Shown: positions 15,827 through 25,292, counted from the first letter of the stretch. The stretch: DNA of 64,000 bases from Halorientalis pallida (GCF_004118325.1 NZ_RDFA01000001.1:634742-698741), one strand, 5' to 3'. The notes: a model not told the origin generated them from the letters alone. Program-made: numbers and translations.

Positions 15827-17923
15827 TCAGAGTTTCTCGGCGGTTCTGGCCTGCTCGCTCCGACGACGCGCCTGATCGAGGCGATTGTTCGTGGCGCGCG
15901 CGAGCGGCGCGGGAATCGAGGCGCTCGCGGCGTCCAGTCGGGACGAGACGCGCTCCAGCCGTTCGATCACCGTGGCGAGGCGCTGATCGGCCTGTCCGCG
16001 GTTTCCGGCCTCCGCGGCCGCCGCGGCACGCTGGGCGGCCTCGGCGACCGCCGCCAGCGCGTTCGCCAGGCCCGTGACGGCGTTTTGCTGGCCACCACCG
16101 CTACCACCACCAGGTCGGTCGTCGTCATCGTCGTCGCTGTCCCCCGCCGTCTCGACGGCCGCCACCTCGTCGCGAGTCTCGGCCGCCAGGTCCGCGAGGT
16201 AGGTCGCGAGCGACGCCTTTCCGGTTCTGGGGTCCTCCAGACGCACGCGCTTTTGTTCGCCGGGGTTGACGCGGAACGCGCCGATCTCGTCGTCGCTGTC
16301 CCGAACCTCGGTCGTGTACGCCCCGCCCTCGTGGACGTAGACGGCGTCTGGACCGGAGAGCGGTGCGTCGTACAGGCGGCCCGCGAAGTCGTCCTCGACC
16401 GCGAGGGCTCGCAGGTCGCTGTCGGCCTCGGTCGGATCGACTTCCAGTTTCACGGCGTTCTCCCTGGCGACGACGGGGATCTCGCCCTCGACGCTCGCCG
16501 GCGTCACCTCGGCCTCGGCGTCGACGGTCACGGTCTCGGCGTGGGGCGCGACGCCCGCGCCGTTGATCGTCAACTCGTGGTCGCCCGGGGGAACGTCCTG
16601 GACGACGGCGATGCCGTCGAACGTCGGGACGGCCCGTGGTTCGCTCCGGAACAGGGCGAACAGTTCCAGCGGCGAGGAGACGGTCGTCAGTCCCTCGCCC
16701 TCGGGTGCGTCGTCGTCGGCGACGGCGTTGCTCACGCCGGCGACGACCTGGCTGACGGGGGAGGGGTCACCGATGGCGTCGTAGCGGTCGGACAGCGCCT
16801 GCCGGTGGTCGGGCTCGCTGATGTCGGACGCGGGAGTCTCGTAGCGCGGATCGTCCCACGGGACGCCAGCGGTGGTGATGTGGCTGGCGATGGCGTCCTC
16901 CACGAACCCGGGAATGGAGAACTCGAAACTCAGTTGTGGCCCGGTGAAGTCCGCGATGTGTTCGAGGTCCGCGGTCGGCTGTAGCTCGTAAGTCACGTCC
17001 GCCTCGCCGCCCTCGCTGCCCGCGTAGTCGAAGCGCCGGCCGGTCCGCCGTCCGGGGAGGTCCGGCGGCGACTGGAGTGCGCTGAACGAGCGCACGGTCA
17101 GGGCCTCGGGAACGAGGTCGCTGGCGTCGACGGCGGGCAGGCGGTCGTCCTCGTACACCGGCTTCCCGTCGAGTTCGGGGACCGCGTAGGGGAGCGCGAG
17201 CCCTTCGTCCCGTGGGAGGCCGTAGGCCAGCGGGATCGAGGCGACGGCGTCGATGCCGTCGATCACGCTGTTGGTGATGTCGGCGACGCTGCCGTCCAGC
17301 GGGAGGCGCTGGAACCCGTCGGGGTCGTCGTTGACCGAGAGGCCACTGGAGTGTGACCCGAGTTCCGAGAGGATGCGCGGCCTGGTGCGCTCGGGGTCGA
17401 GGAACTCGTTGTTCGGGACCGACCGGGAGTGGGAACTCGCGACGTGAAGCTGTGGCTCGTCGGTGTCGGTGTCGACGAACACCTGCAGGAGTTCCCAGTC
17501 GTGCCAGTGGAAGTTCGTCGTGAACTGGTCGAACACGGCGTAGAACCAGAACTGGACGACCGCCAGCGACGACGACTCGTACTCGACGACGTTGTAGAAG
17601 CAGGTCGGGGCCGGCGGCTCGTCGGCCCCGCCGCGCTCGACGTAGCCGTCGAGGGCGTCGAACCCGTCGACGACGGTGGTGCCATCGCGTTCGCGCTCGA
17701 ACAGTCGCGGGTCCGTCGGGAACCACCGCTCGTGTTCGTCGAAGTACAGCGTCGGCGCGAACCGTTCGGCCAGTGCCCGCGCTCGGTCGTCGTCGACGGA
17801 CGAGACGTCGCCGTCCTCGCCGTCCTCGAACAGCGAACAGCCGGCCATCGATGCCACCGCACCGCCGGCCACACCCGTGAGGACCTGGCGGCGGTCGACC
17901 GGCCACGAGGGGTCGTCGCCCAT
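15827..17923 (-). CDS. Large Tat lipoprotein with Vps62/NPP1-like domain
   Basis: The 698-residue protein has a twin-arginine signal (DRRQVLTGVAGG) and lipobox MAGC with Cys29. Residues ~45-160 read like the Vps62 family: LAERFAPTLYFDEHERWFPT, later FWFYAVFDQF and HWHDWELLQVF. The H-D-W-E box also recalls the GHRHDWE signature of NPP1/necrosis-inducing proteins, whose fold is related. A middle region (~430-580) has Ig-like beta segments. A run of Asp and a Gly-rich linker precede a helical, Ala-rich tail (~610-698). It is probably anchored on the outer cell surface. Activity is unknown. Confidence 0.75.
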   Translation of the reverse strand: MGDDPSWPVDRRQVLTGVAGGAVASMAGCSLFEDGEDGDVSSVDDDRARALAERFAPTLYFDEHERWFPTDPRLFERERDGTTVVDGFDALDGYVERGGADEPPAPTCFYNVVEYESSSLAVVQFWFYAVFDQFTTNFHWHDWELLQVFVDTDTDEPQLHVASSHSRSVPNNEFLDPERTRPRILSELGSHSSGLSVNDDPDGFQRLPLDGSVADITNSVIDGIDAVASIPLAYGLPRDEGLALPYAVPELDGKPVYEDDRLPAVDASDLVPEALTVRSFSALQSPPDLPGRRTGRRFDYAGSEGGEADVTYELQPTADLEHIADFTGPQLSFEFSIPGFVEDAIASHITTAGVPWDDPRYETPASDISEPDHRQALSDRYDAIGDPSPVSQVVAGVSNAVADDDAPEGEGLTTVSSPLELFALFRSEPRAVPTFDGIAVVQDVPPGDHELTINGAGVAPHAETVTVDAEAEVTPASVEGEIPVVARENAVKLEVDPTEADSDLRALAVEDDFAGRLYDAPLSGPDAVYVHEGGAYTTEVRDSDDEIGAFRVNPGEQKRVRLEDPRTGKASLATYLADLAAETRDEVAAVETAGDSDDDDDDRPGGGSGGGQQNAVTGLANALAAVAEAAQRAAAAAEAGNRGQADQRLATVIERLERVSSRLDAASASIPAPLARATNNRLDQARRRSEQARTAEKL

Positions 17924-18087
17924 CGCTCACACACTCCGGGCCACGACGACAGGGCCGTACGTCGTGCACCCGCCGTCTGGTTCGGTGTGGTCTCGCATTA
18001 CGATGTGCTTACCAGCGGACGGCTGGGCATATCGCTTGTGGCCGGCGGGCCGCGTGATGGCCGACGATCAGTTCGGCCACGGCCGAG

Positions 18088-18414
18088 TCAGACCGCGTCG
18101 TCGGGGTCGTGTCGGTCGGCCATCCGGGCGGCTTCCGACGCGTAGCGGTCCCGGTCCCCGGGCTCGTCGACCGGTTCGAGACGGTCGGCAGGCACGGTGA
18201 TCGCCGCCGTCACTTCCGGGCCCGGCGTGGCGCCGAAGCGGTTGAACGCGCGCTCTTTCCGGAGATAGCGGGAGCCGTCCAGCGTGGCGTAGATCACGAC
18301 GAGGATGTGCGGTGAGTCCGCCGAGAACGTCCGTTCGACCATCCAGACCTGCTCGGTCGGCCCCTCCCCTTCCGTCGGGTCGTCGCCCTCGACGCGAGTG
18401 TCGTCGGTGCTCAT
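18088..18414 (-). CDS. Hypothetical haloarchaeal protein
   Basis: The 108-residue acidic protein starts at ATG 18414 (MSTDDTRVEG). The frame is open upstream, but that part is Arg-rich and unlike a haloarchaeal N-terminus. A central segment (QVWMVERTFSADSPHILVVI) looks like two beta strands of a compact domain. A helical tail follows. No signal or membrane segment is present, and I recognise no function. Confidence 0.65.
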   Translation of the reverse strand: MSTDDTRVEGDDPTEGEGPTEQVWMVERTFSADSPHILVVIYATLDGSRYLRKERAFNRFGATPGPEVTAAITVPADRLEPVDEPGDRDRYASEAARMADRHDPDDAV

Positions 18415-18498
18415 ACCTGCCCGTCGGCGACGGACGGAGTTGTACACCGACGTGGGTTCCCAGCGGGTGAAAACGGGTCGCGGGGGAGGGACGCCTGC

Positions 18499-19119
18499 TC
18501 AGGCGTCGGTCGGCGCGTCGGGCGCGCGGAAGGTTCGGATGGTGTCGCGCTCGCCCCGATCGGCGTCGACCTGCTCGAAGCCCAGGTCGGTGAACACGCG
18601 ATTCCAGTCCCGGTAGTACAGGGGGAAGTCGTCGTGGACGTAGTTCACGTCGCCCTCCCCGTCGTCGCCCTCGTTCTCGACCGTGACGAGGAGGTCGGCC
18701 GTGATCCGGGCGAGTTCGGCGAACACCCAGTCGGCGTCGGGGTGGATGTGCTGGAGCGTCTCGACGGAATAGACGGCGTCGAAACGATCCGCCGGGAACT
18801 CCGTGACGACGTCCTCGATGGCGTCGCAGTAGAAGGTGCCGTCGGCCGCGAGGTCGGGATAGGTGTCTTCCATCGTCTCGAAGGCCGCGGCGTTGATTTC
18901 GATGCCCGCGAGGTTCCCGAAGCCGTGGTCGGCGAGGTGGGCGAGGTGGCGGCCGGAACTACAGCCCAGTTCCAGCACGCGGGCGTCGCGGTCGAGGTGA
19001 TCCTCGAAGGTGGCCCGTAGTGCCTCGCTTGTCTCGTCCGGGCCGTAGTAGGCGTAGTACTCCGGGGAGTACTCGCCCGAGCGGTCTGCCCACTGTCGGC
19101 GAACCTCGTGAGAATCCAC
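18499..19119 (-). CDS. Class I SAM-dependent methyltransferase
   Basis: The ~206-residue protein has the Rossmann-type motif I VLELGCSSGRHLAHL near residue 48, the acidic residue of motif II in GIEINAAAF, and a motif IV-like YSVETLQHIHPDADW. This is the methyltransferase 11/25 pattern. The substrate is unknown. No ATG opens the frame; GTG 19119 (MDSHEVRRQW) and TTG 19128 are the candidates and I chose GTG. The family is sure; the substrate cannot be told. Confidence 0.85.
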   Translation of the reverse strand: MDSHEVRRQWADRSGEYSPEYYAYYGPDETSEALRATFEDHLDRDARVLELGCSSGRHLAHLADHGFGNLAGIEINAAAFETMEDTYPDLAADGTFYCDAIEDVVTEFPADRFDAVYSVETLQHIHPDADWVFAELARITADLLVTVENEGDDGEGDVNYVHDDFPLYYRDWNRVFTDLGFEQVDADRGERDTIRTFRAPDAPTDA

Positions 19120-19237
19120 ACGTAGCAACGACCGCGCACACGTATAGCCTCGTCGGAGTCGCGAGCGTGGGCCGGGGTCCGAACGGCCGCGATTGATGTC
19201 TCTCGGGGGGTGCGTCGAGGTACGGGATAGTAGAAAT

Positions 19238-19522
19238 CTACTGGATGTGGCCTTCAGCGCGGAGCTGATCGGCGTCCTGGCTGTCGTACCGCCACTCGAT
19301 GTTGGCCTTCTCGTCCTGCCAGTCCCAGGGCTCGACGAGGACCACGTCGCCCTCGTTGATCCAGGTCCGGTATTTCATGCGGCCGGGGATCCGGCCCATC
19401 CGGTTTTCACCGTCTTCACACTGCACGCGGACGTGGTTCCCACCGTTGTGTTCTGTCACGACCGCGAACAGCTCGTCGTCGTTGGGCATGCGGAGATTCC
19501 GTCGCCCTGTTTCTTCACTCAC
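19238..19522 (-). CDS. eif1A: Translation initiation factor aIF-1A
   Basis: The 94-residue OB-fold protein matches eIF1A/aIF-1A. It has an N-terminal basic [18 protein letters not shown], the RNA-binding surface [20 protein letters not shown], and [20 protein letters not shown]. It occupies the A site of the small ribosomal subunit during initiation. GTG 19522 is the natural start: it leaves the family-typical N-terminus and sits about 26 bases from a TATA-like box, as in a leaderless haloarchaeal transcript. Confidence 0.95.
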   Translation of the reverse strand: MSEETGRRNLRMPNDDELFAVVTEHNGGNHVRVQCEDGENRMGRIPGRMKYRTWINEGDVVLVEPWDWQDEKANIEWRYDSQDADQLRAEGHIQ

Positions 19523-19544
19523 ACCATAAATACGAACCGAGCAC

Positions 19545-19551
19545 ATTAAAG
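19545..19551 (-). promoter_or_regulatory. TATA-like box of the aIF-1A gene
   Basis: On the minus strand this reads CTTTAAT, centred about 26 bases before the GTG start. That is the expected distance for a TATA box driving a leaderless or near-leaderless transcript. Confidence 0.5.
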
Positions 19552-19608
19552 TGATCCGGAAGATGCGATAGCGTGTACCACGACCGTTTCGCAAGACGGA
19601 ACGCGTGT

Positions 19609-20268
19609 TTAGCGGCCATAGATGGGCCGGAACGACCGGACGACTCGCTCCGTGACGTGCGTGTACGCCTCGGGGCAGGGGTCGCCCCCCGCGACGGTGG
19701 CCTTCGCTTCGAGTTCGTAGTTACCGTCCGGTCCGGCGGCGCCGAACAGCCTGATCTCGCCGCCCTCGTACCGGAGGACCGCCACCGTGCGCTCGCTCCC
19801 GTCGTAGCCGACGGTCCCGCCGTCCACGTAGCGATCGTCCCCCAGATAGCGCGCGCCGCGGTCCACGTCGCCGCCGTAGGGCCCGCGCTGAGCCACGGTC
19901 AGCAGGGAGTAGTACTGATCCTCGACCGGGCCCGGATAGCCGACGCTGAGGACCGTCCCCGACTCGCTCTCGGCCGCGTAGTCGACAGTCCCGCCCATCG
20001 GATAGGCGAAGGTGGCGACCGCGACCGGGCCAGCGTAGCGCCGGTCGGTGTCGCCGAAGACGCTGGCGCAACTCCCGGCGAGACTCGTGCCGGCCCGGCC
20101 CCCGTCGGTCCCACCTGGCACGTCGCTCCCGGCCCCGTCGCGCGTGGGCGTTCCGCCCGCCGCGTCTCCGTCGGCGGTGTCGGCGCTCGTACACCCGGCC
20201 AGCGCCCCGACGGCGAGTCCGGCCAGCGCGTGGCGACGCGTGAGCCAGGGCCCGCTCGCTTCGTCCAT
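19609..20268 (-). CDS. Twin-arginine lipoprotein of unknown function
   Basis: The 219-residue protein has a Tat signal ([12 protein letters not shown]) and lipobox LAGC with Cys26. A Thr/Asp/Gly linker follows, then a beta-rich domain of ~150 residues containing two Cys ([21 protein letters not shown]) that could pair outside the cell. It is expected to be lipid-anchored on the cell surface. I do not recognise the domain. It stands alone, upstream of the convergently unrelated DUF59 pair. Confidence 0.8.
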   Translation of the reverse strand: MDEASGPWLTRRHALAGLAVGALAGCTSADTADGDAAGGTPTRDGAGSDVPGGTDGGRAGTSLAGSCASVFGDTDRRYAGPVAVATFAYPMGGTVDYAAESESGTVLSVGYPGPVEDQYYSLLTVAQRGPYGGDVDRGARYLGDDRYVDGGTVGYDGSERTVAVLRYEGGEIRLFGAAGPDGNYELEAKATVAGGDPCPEAYTHVTERVVRSFRPIYGR

Positions 20269-20342
20269 GCCTCCTCGAGAGCGCGAGGCGAAATAAGACT
20301 ATCTCGCCGCGGACGCCGGGGTGAGTGGGCGACGCCCCGAAG

Positions 20343-20702
20343 TCACTCCGCCGAGGCCTCCTCGCCGTAGTAGGACTCGTACCCCTCGAGCGTCGCCTGA
20401 CGCCGTTCGCGCGCAGCCTCGGTCATCATGTCCGGTGTCCACTGCATCCCGTTGTCCGTGTCGACGGTGACCGACTCGACACCGCCGAGGGGTTCGACGC
20501 GGGACTCGATCTCCTCGATGAAGTACGGCACCATGTGGCAGGCCGGCGTCGTCAGTCGGAACGCGACTCGAACCTGGCCCTCGGTCACCTCGACGGTATC
20601 GACGAGTCCCATCTCGACCACGTCGAGGTTCGAACCGGTCGCGGCGGTGCAGGGATCGACGATCTCCCGGAGTTCCTCGCGGACGCGCGCTTCGGTCGTC
20701 AC
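20343..20702 (-). CDS. DUF59/MIP18-family protein (metal-sulfur cluster assembly type)
   Basis: The 119-residue protein has the DUF59 layout: VREELREIVDPCTAATGSNL, then LVDTVEVTEGQVRVAFRLTT and the conserved Cys region TPACHMVPYF. Relatives include PaaD, SufT and MIP18/Cia2, which act in iron-sulfur protein maturation. The start is GTG 20702, overlapping the TGA of the upstream amidohydrolase, so the pair is translationally coupled and likely functions together. That pairing hints that this DUF59 protein serves the amidohydrolase or its metal centre; this is inference. Confidence 0.85.
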   Translation of the reverse strand: MTTEARVREELREIVDPCTAATGSNLDVVEMGLVDTVEVTEGQVRVAFRLTTPACHMVPYFIEEIESRVEPLGGVESVTVDTDNGMQWTPDMMTEAARERRQATLEGYESYYGEEASAE

Positions 20703-21763
20703 GCCACCACCTCGAACGGCGTCGTCGAGTAGGGCGCTTCGAGCGGGCCCGCGTACTCGTCGTCGCCGATCGACGCCTGCAGTTCGTCCAGGTCGAAGCC
20801 GTGGGCCTCCGCGAGGTTCGCGCCGACCATCTTGCGTTTGTCCTCCTCGGTGATCGTGAATGTCCCGTCGCGGGACTCCATCTCCGGGAAGTCGAGGTTC
20901 CAGAACGATTCGAGCAGGAGTCGCGGGTGGTACTGGGGCGTCCCACAGCCCCACATGATCTTGTCGGTGGCCTCCTTCCCACCGGCCCACAGCAGGTTCG
21001 CCATGGTCTCGACGAAGGCGTCGGGCCGGGTGGCGGCGTCGGCCGCGGTGATCTCGAGGTTGACGTAGACGTTGTCGTGTTCGGCGATCCGGTAGCCGGT
21101 CTCCTCCGCGAGGATGAACCCGCCGTGGACGATCTCGAAGTTGAGGTCCGGGAAGCTCTCGGCGGCCTCCTTCACGTCCTCGACGCGGTAGGGGTCGAGG
21201 GGGACGTTCCCGAACGGGACGGCCTTGTGGACCGCGATCACGTCCAGACCGAGGTCGGCGGCCCGTTCCCACAGCGGAAAGGCCTGCTCGGGGTCGTCCA
21301 TCTGGAACCCGTGGTGGCCGTCGTCGCTCCAGTAGGAGGGGTACACCTTCACGCCGTGGGCCCCGAACGCGTCGACCTGCCGGGCGAGTTCGTCTCCGGG
21401 GTCGTCCATGCCGATGATGTCGACGCTGGCGAGCGGGGCACTCCGGTCGGGGTGGGCCTCGACGAACCGCTCGCCTTTCTCCAGCGCGGTCAGGCCGTCC
21501 TCGAAGATGGTGATCGACTGGGGGTGAAAGACGGTGAAGTCGACCTGGCTCTCGCGAAAGAGCATGTTCGCGGTCACCTGCGGGTCCCAGTCGGTCAGGA
21601 ACGACTCCTCTGTCCGCTGGTAGCCATCCGGCATCGCCTTCTCCTGGCCGGTCATCAGATCGACCACGGGCTGGGCGTACCGCTCGATGGCGTAGTTCGA
21701 CGGGTGCAGGTTGTACGCGTGTGATACCGCGTCGGCGACGAACACGTCGTCCAGGGATGTCAT
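20699..21763 (-). CDS. Amidohydrolase-superfamily TIM-barrel protein
   Basis: The 354-residue protein resembles amidohydrolase family 2 (ACMSD-like) barrels. Visible pieces are DAVSHAYNL near residue 11, VKVYPSYWSDDG near 140, DVIAVHKAVPFGN near 182 and FEIVHGGFILAEE near 215. The usual N-terminal H-x-H metal pair is reduced to one His. The family includes decarboxylases and hydrolases; I cannot name the substrate. ATG 21763 fits; upstream residues lack haloarchaeal character. The next gene, a DUF59 protein, starts within this stop codon. Confidence 0.82.
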   Translation of the reverse strand: MTSLDDVFVADAVSHAYNLHPSNYAIERYAQPVVDLMTGQEKAMPDGYQRTEESFLTDWDPQVTANMLFRESQVDFTVFHPQSITIFEDGLTALEKGERFVEAHPDRSAPLASVDIIGMDDPGDELARQVDAFGAHGVKVYPSYWSDDGHHGFQMDDPEQAFPLWERAADLGLDVIAVHKAVPFGNVPLDPYRVEDVKEAAESFPDLNFEIVHGGFILAEETGYRIAEHDNVYVNLEITAADAATRPDAFVETMANLLWAGGKEATDKIMWGCGTPQYHPRLLLESFWNLDFPEMESRDGTFTITEEDKRKMVGANLAEAHGFDLDELQASIGDDEYAGPLEAPYSTTPFEVVA

Positions 21764-22023
21764 GATCGAACGTAACACAGTTCTGCCGGTTAAGCCCTCC
21801 CCGCGAAGCCTGAGGGCTACTAAACCGGCCAGGCCGGGAACTGTCGATACGCCCGAATTTCCCGGTCGATGTGACGGATCGGACAGCATTCACGTCGGAA
21901 CCGACCGTACGTGTCTATTCGTCCACTATGATAGTTGTTGTCAAGCTATTCGTATAGAAAATATCGGTATTTGAAAACAGATGCGCAACCCTTAACCGTG
22001 TACCCGATGTTCGTTTAGTTGCA

Positions 22024-22218
22024 ATGGCAAACGGTAAGGTTGATTTCTTCAACGACACTGGCGGTTACGGCTTTATTGACACAGAGGACGCGGACGAGGA
22101 CGTTTTCTTCCACATGGAGGACGTTGGCGGCGAGGACCTCACCGAGGGGACCGAGATCGAGTTCGACATCGAGCAGGCCGAGAAGGGCCCGCGCGCGTCG
22201 AACGTCGTTCGTACGTAA
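22024..22218 (+). CDS. cspA: Cold-shock domain protein
   Basis: This complete 64-residue cold-shock protein has the RNA-binding motifs GYGFID (RNP1) at residues ~14-19 and VFFH (RNP2) at ~28-31 on a five-strand OB fold, with KVDFFNDTGG at the start. It acts as an RNA chaperone. The run-up (21961-22023) is AT-rich and includes tatttgaaaa, likely the promoter with a short leader. Acidic residues are abundant, typical for haloarchaeal CspA. Confidence 0.95.
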   Translation: MANGKVDFFNDTGGYGFIDTEDADEDVFFHMEDVGGEDLTEGTEIEFDIEQAEKGPRASNVVRT

Positions 22219-22313
22219 CTCGTTTCGTACCGTCGCCACACGGCGACACACACAATTTCGTTTCTTTCGACGCTTGGGTTCGAGCGACGGCTACGGTGAT
22301 CGGTCCCGGCCGC

Positions 22314-22919
22314 TCACGTGACCACGAGGACGAGGAAAAACAGGAGGACGGCCTCGTTGACGAGCCACGCGTTGGTCTCCATCGCGTCGCGAACCCGGGG
22401 GAGTGCCTGCTCGGCCCGCTCGCCCAGTGTCAGGACGGCGAGTGACGGGAGCGCCAGGAGCAGCAGGGTGGCGGCGACGAACCCGAGCGCGTCCGTCCAG
22501 GGACGGCCTTCGGCGGCGAGGAAGGATCCGACCGCCGCCGAGGTGAGGAGATCGGTCGGGAAGAAGCCGAGCAGGAGGAACCCCAGCCGGAACGAAAAGC
22601 GCGGGGACGCCGTGCCGAGCCGGCCCATCCACTCCGGGGGTTCGGCCGTCTCCCGTGTCCAGAAGACGTACCCCACGGCGAGTACGATGGCGGCGACGGC
22701 GACCGCTTCGAGGACGGGCCGCGACCGGTCACCGCCGGCGAACTCGATTCCCGAGACGTAGACGATCCCGACGACGAGCGAGATCGATAGCGCCGCGCCC
22801 AGCAGGTAGGCGGCCGAGTTGCGCCGCCAGCGCCCGCTCGTCGCGAGAAAGATGGCACTCAGAAACTGCGGGCCGGCGACCATCACGATTGCGAGCGGGA
22901 GGACCGTGCGGAGGCTCAT
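22314..22919 (-). CDS. Six-helix membrane protein, GAP/LysE-like family
   Basis: The 201-residue protein is predicted to cross the membrane about six times (segments near residues 5-25, 35-56, 68-86, 110-128, 142-162 and 185-201). The loop pattern (GFFPTDLLTS, central short acidic linker) resembles the GAP/Sap family of the LysE exporter superfamily, which includes actinobacterial lipid-export helpers. The transported compound is unknown. It is divergent from the lipoprotein gene at 23044. Confidence 0.75.
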   Translation of the reverse strand: MSLRTVLPLAIVMVAGPQFLSAIFLATSGRWRRNSAAYLLGAALSISLVVGIVYVSGIEFAGGDRSRPVLEAVAVAAIVLAVGYVFWTRETAEPPEWMGRLGTASPRFSFRLGFLLLGFFPTDLLTSAAVGSFLAAEGRPWTDALGFVAATLLLLALPSLAVLTLGERAEQALPRVRDAMETNAWLVNEAVLLFFLVLVVT

Positions 22920-23010
22920 ACTGAGGCGGAGGAACGATGGGACGCTGAACGGAAGAGAAAGATCTCCTTACCGGCCCTCCCTGCCCCGACCCACGGCCCC
23001 TTCGAACCAA

Positions 23011-23020
23011 ACTATATATC
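23011..23020 (+). promoter_or_regulatory. TATA box of the lipoprotein gene at 23044
   Basis: The sequence actatatatc is centred about 28 bases upstream of the ATG, consistent with a TATA box for a leaderless or very short-leader transcript. Confidence 0.5.
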
Positions 23021-23043
23021 AGTGAAAACTATCGTGTCGATGT

Positions 23044-24027
23044 ATGCAGACGAGACGGGAACTGCTCGGGGGTATCGCGGGGGCATCGGCGCTGCTGGCG
23101 GGGTGTCAGGGGGCACCGCGCTCGTCGACGGGAACCCGAACCGGGGACGCGCCGGCGACGCGAACCGACCGAACGGCGGGGGGGAATGCGACCGGGACTG
23201 GGGACGAACCCCAACTACGGCCTGGCATCGGGGGTGTGGGAACCGACCTCGCGCGGTGGGTTCCAGCGCGAACGGTTCCGGCGTTCGTCTCGGGAGTCAC
23301 GGAACCCGAGACGGGGGCGTCCTACGCTACGGCCATCGACGTGCCGGCGATTCTGGAGTACGCCGACACCCTCGGGACGCCACAGGAGGACCAGAGCGTC
23401 TTCGACCCGGCGACCAGCGAGGGACGACCGGGCGTGGACCTGACCGAGAGCCTGTACATCAAGGCGGGCCCGACGGACGCGCCGTACTTTTTCCTCTTCG
23501 ACGGCGGGGTCGAGCGGTCGACCCGCGTCGACGCGTTGACCGGGAACCCGAACCTGTCGGAACGCGGGACGGTCGAGGGGTTCACCGTCGTCGCCGCCGA
23601 AGACGCCGGTGCCTACGCGGTCGCCGGCTCGACACAGGTCGCCGCCGCCCGCGTCACGAACGGTGCGGACGTGGTGCAGTCGGCGGTTCGGCCCGGCACC
23701 CCGAAATACGCCGATACGAACGACACGTTCGCCGCGTTGCTCGACGCGCTCGGCGGCGGTGACGCCGTCGGCGGCATCCTCCGGCCCGACGAGGACGTGG
23801 CGGGCCTGCGGGCCTACGGCCGAACGTACACGTACGGGTCTGAGACGACGACGCTCCGGTACGCGTCGGTGTTCGACCCCGAGGCGGCGTCGGTGTCCGC
23901 GGTCGAGTCGTTCACCGAGTCGCAGTTCGAGGCGTCGCCGCGACTCCGGCGCGGTGGCGGCGTCGTGGTCGCCGAGCGGTCGATTCCGACGACCGAGATG
24001 GGGTATCCGACCCACACGGAACTCTAG
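23044..24027 (+). CDS. Twin-arginine lipoprotein of unknown function
   Basis: The 327-residue protein starts with a Tat signal (QTRRELLGGIAGAS) and lipobox LAGC with Cys21, followed by a Thr/Gly/Arg linker of ~45 residues. The mature part has a two-halved alpha/beta appearance with repeated ADTLGT and ADTNDTFAALLDALG helices; I do not recognise it. It should be anchored to the outer membrane face. Its stop overlaps the stop of the convergent histidine kinase by 4 bases. Confidence 0.82.
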   Translation: MQTRRELLGGIAGASALLAGCQGAPRSSTGTRTGDAPATRTDRTAGGNATGTGDEPQLRPGIGGVGTDLARWVPARTVPAFVSGVTEPETGASYATAIDVPAILEYADTLGTPQEDQSVFDPATSEGRPGVDLTESLYIKAGPTDAPYFFLFDGGVERSTRVDALTGNPNLSERGTVEGFTVVAAEDAGAYAVAGSTQVAAARVTNGADVVQSAVRPGTPKYADTNDTFAALLDALGGGDAVGGILRPDEDVAGLRAYGRTYTYGSETTTLRYASVFDPEAASVSAVESFTESQFEASPRLRRGGGVVVAERSIPTTEMGYPTHTEL

Positions 24028-25196
24028 ACGCCGGCGCCGGCGAAGGGACTCGTCCGGTCCTGTTCGGCCCGCGGGAGGGAGACGACGAACACGGAGCCCC
24101 GTGGCTGGTTGTCTTCGATGTGGATGGACCCGCCGTAGTGGTCGATCATCGTGCGGACGAAAAAGAGCCCGAAGCCGCCGCCGCTCGAACTGTGGCCCTG
24201 CTCGAACACCGCGTCTTTCTCCTCGTCGGGGACCCCGGGGCCGTTATCGCGGACGCGGACCACGACCGACTCGGCGCCGACCCGGGCGGCGACGTGGATG
24301 CGTCGGTCGTCGGCGTCGTTGTGCTGGACGGCGTTCGAGAGCAGGTTCCCGAAGACCGCCGACAGCATGTCGTCTGCCTGGACCACCACGTCGTCGGGCA
24401 GGTCGGCGGTCACGGAGAGCGCGTCGTAGGTCGAGCGGACGGTGGCGACCTCTTCGCGAAGTATCGCCGAGAGGTCGACGGGTTCTGGTGTCACGTCTGC
24501 CTCCGCCGCCAGGGCGTCGACCGTGGCGCGGGCCCGCTGTGAGAGGTCGATGACGCTCTCGGTCTGGTTGCGGATGGCGTCCAGCGACTCCCGGTGTCGC
24601 CCGTCGAGTTGCTGATCGAGGTGTTCGGCGCGCGCCCGGACGACGGTCATGCTGTTGAGCACGTCGTGCCGGAGGATCGAATGCATGAACTCCAGTTGCT
24701 GGCCGACCTGTCGAGCCTGCTGGGCGTCACGTCGGGCCTTGACGTAGAGGAGGCCGATCAGGTAGCCGGCGACGGCGCCGGCGTGGGCGCTGGCGAGCAA
24801 CTGGAGCGTCGGTCCGCCGAGACGAAGGCCGACCGAGGGACGCACGAAGACGGTGAAGTACATCACGAAGTAGACGAAGCCGATGCCGGCCAGCGCGGCG
24901 GCCGCGACCTGCCAGCGCTGGCGGGGCGTGTACGGCGTCCCCTGGAGGTAGATCGCGCCGTAGACGATGACGGCCGATAGCCACGCGCCGAGCAGGACCG
25001 CCGCGACCTGTGGCCACCCGAAGCCGAACTGTCGAAGCTCCCGGAAGAAGTTGAGCAGCGTGATCAGAAACAGGGCGATTCCGACAGCACCGACGACCGC
25101 GGGACCCCCGCGTGGCGTCGACGGTACGAGGCGCTCGACACGCTCCCGACCGGCGCCGGCCACGCGGCTGGCGACGCCGGAATCGGAATCGGACAT
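24024..25196 (-). CDS. Membrane histidine kinase
   Basis: The 390-residue protein has four or five membrane helices in residues ~35-165 and no separate extracellular domain. A short coiled link leads to a HisKA-like H-box, SILRHDVLNSM near residue 180. The ATPase domain has NLLSNAVQHN near 290, DNGPGVP near 325 and a G-rich lid GGGFGLFFV. The phospho-acceptor is the His of RHD. ATG 25196 gives MSDSDSGV; an in-frame start 36 bases upstream is less likely. No response regulator is adjacent. Confidence 0.88.
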   Translation of the reverse strand: MSDSDSGVASRVAGAGRERVERLVPSTPRGGPAVVGAVGIALFLITLLNFFRELRQFGFGWPQVAAVLLGAWLSAVIVYGAIYLQGTPYTPRQRWQVAAAALAGIGFVYFVMYFTVFVRPSVGLRLGGPTLQLLASAHAGAVAGYLIGLLYVKARRDAQQARQVGQQLEFMHSILRHDVLNSMTVVRARAEHLDQQLDGRHRESLDAIRNQTESVIDLSQRARATVDALAAEADVTPEPVDLSAILREEVATVRSTYDALSVTADLPDDVVVQADDMLSAVFGNLLSNAVQHNDADDRRIHVAARVGAESVVVRVRDNGPGVPDEEKDAVFEQGHSSSGGGFGLFFVRTMIDHYGGSIHIEDNQPRGSVFVVSLPRAEQDRTSPFAGAGV

Positions 25197-25292
25197 CCCC
25201 CCGCTGTCCCCAGACCGATCCGCGACGACCACACGGCAAGGTCAGTGTATCATCACGTATAAGATATACTACTCAGACAGGTATCGCGGCGA

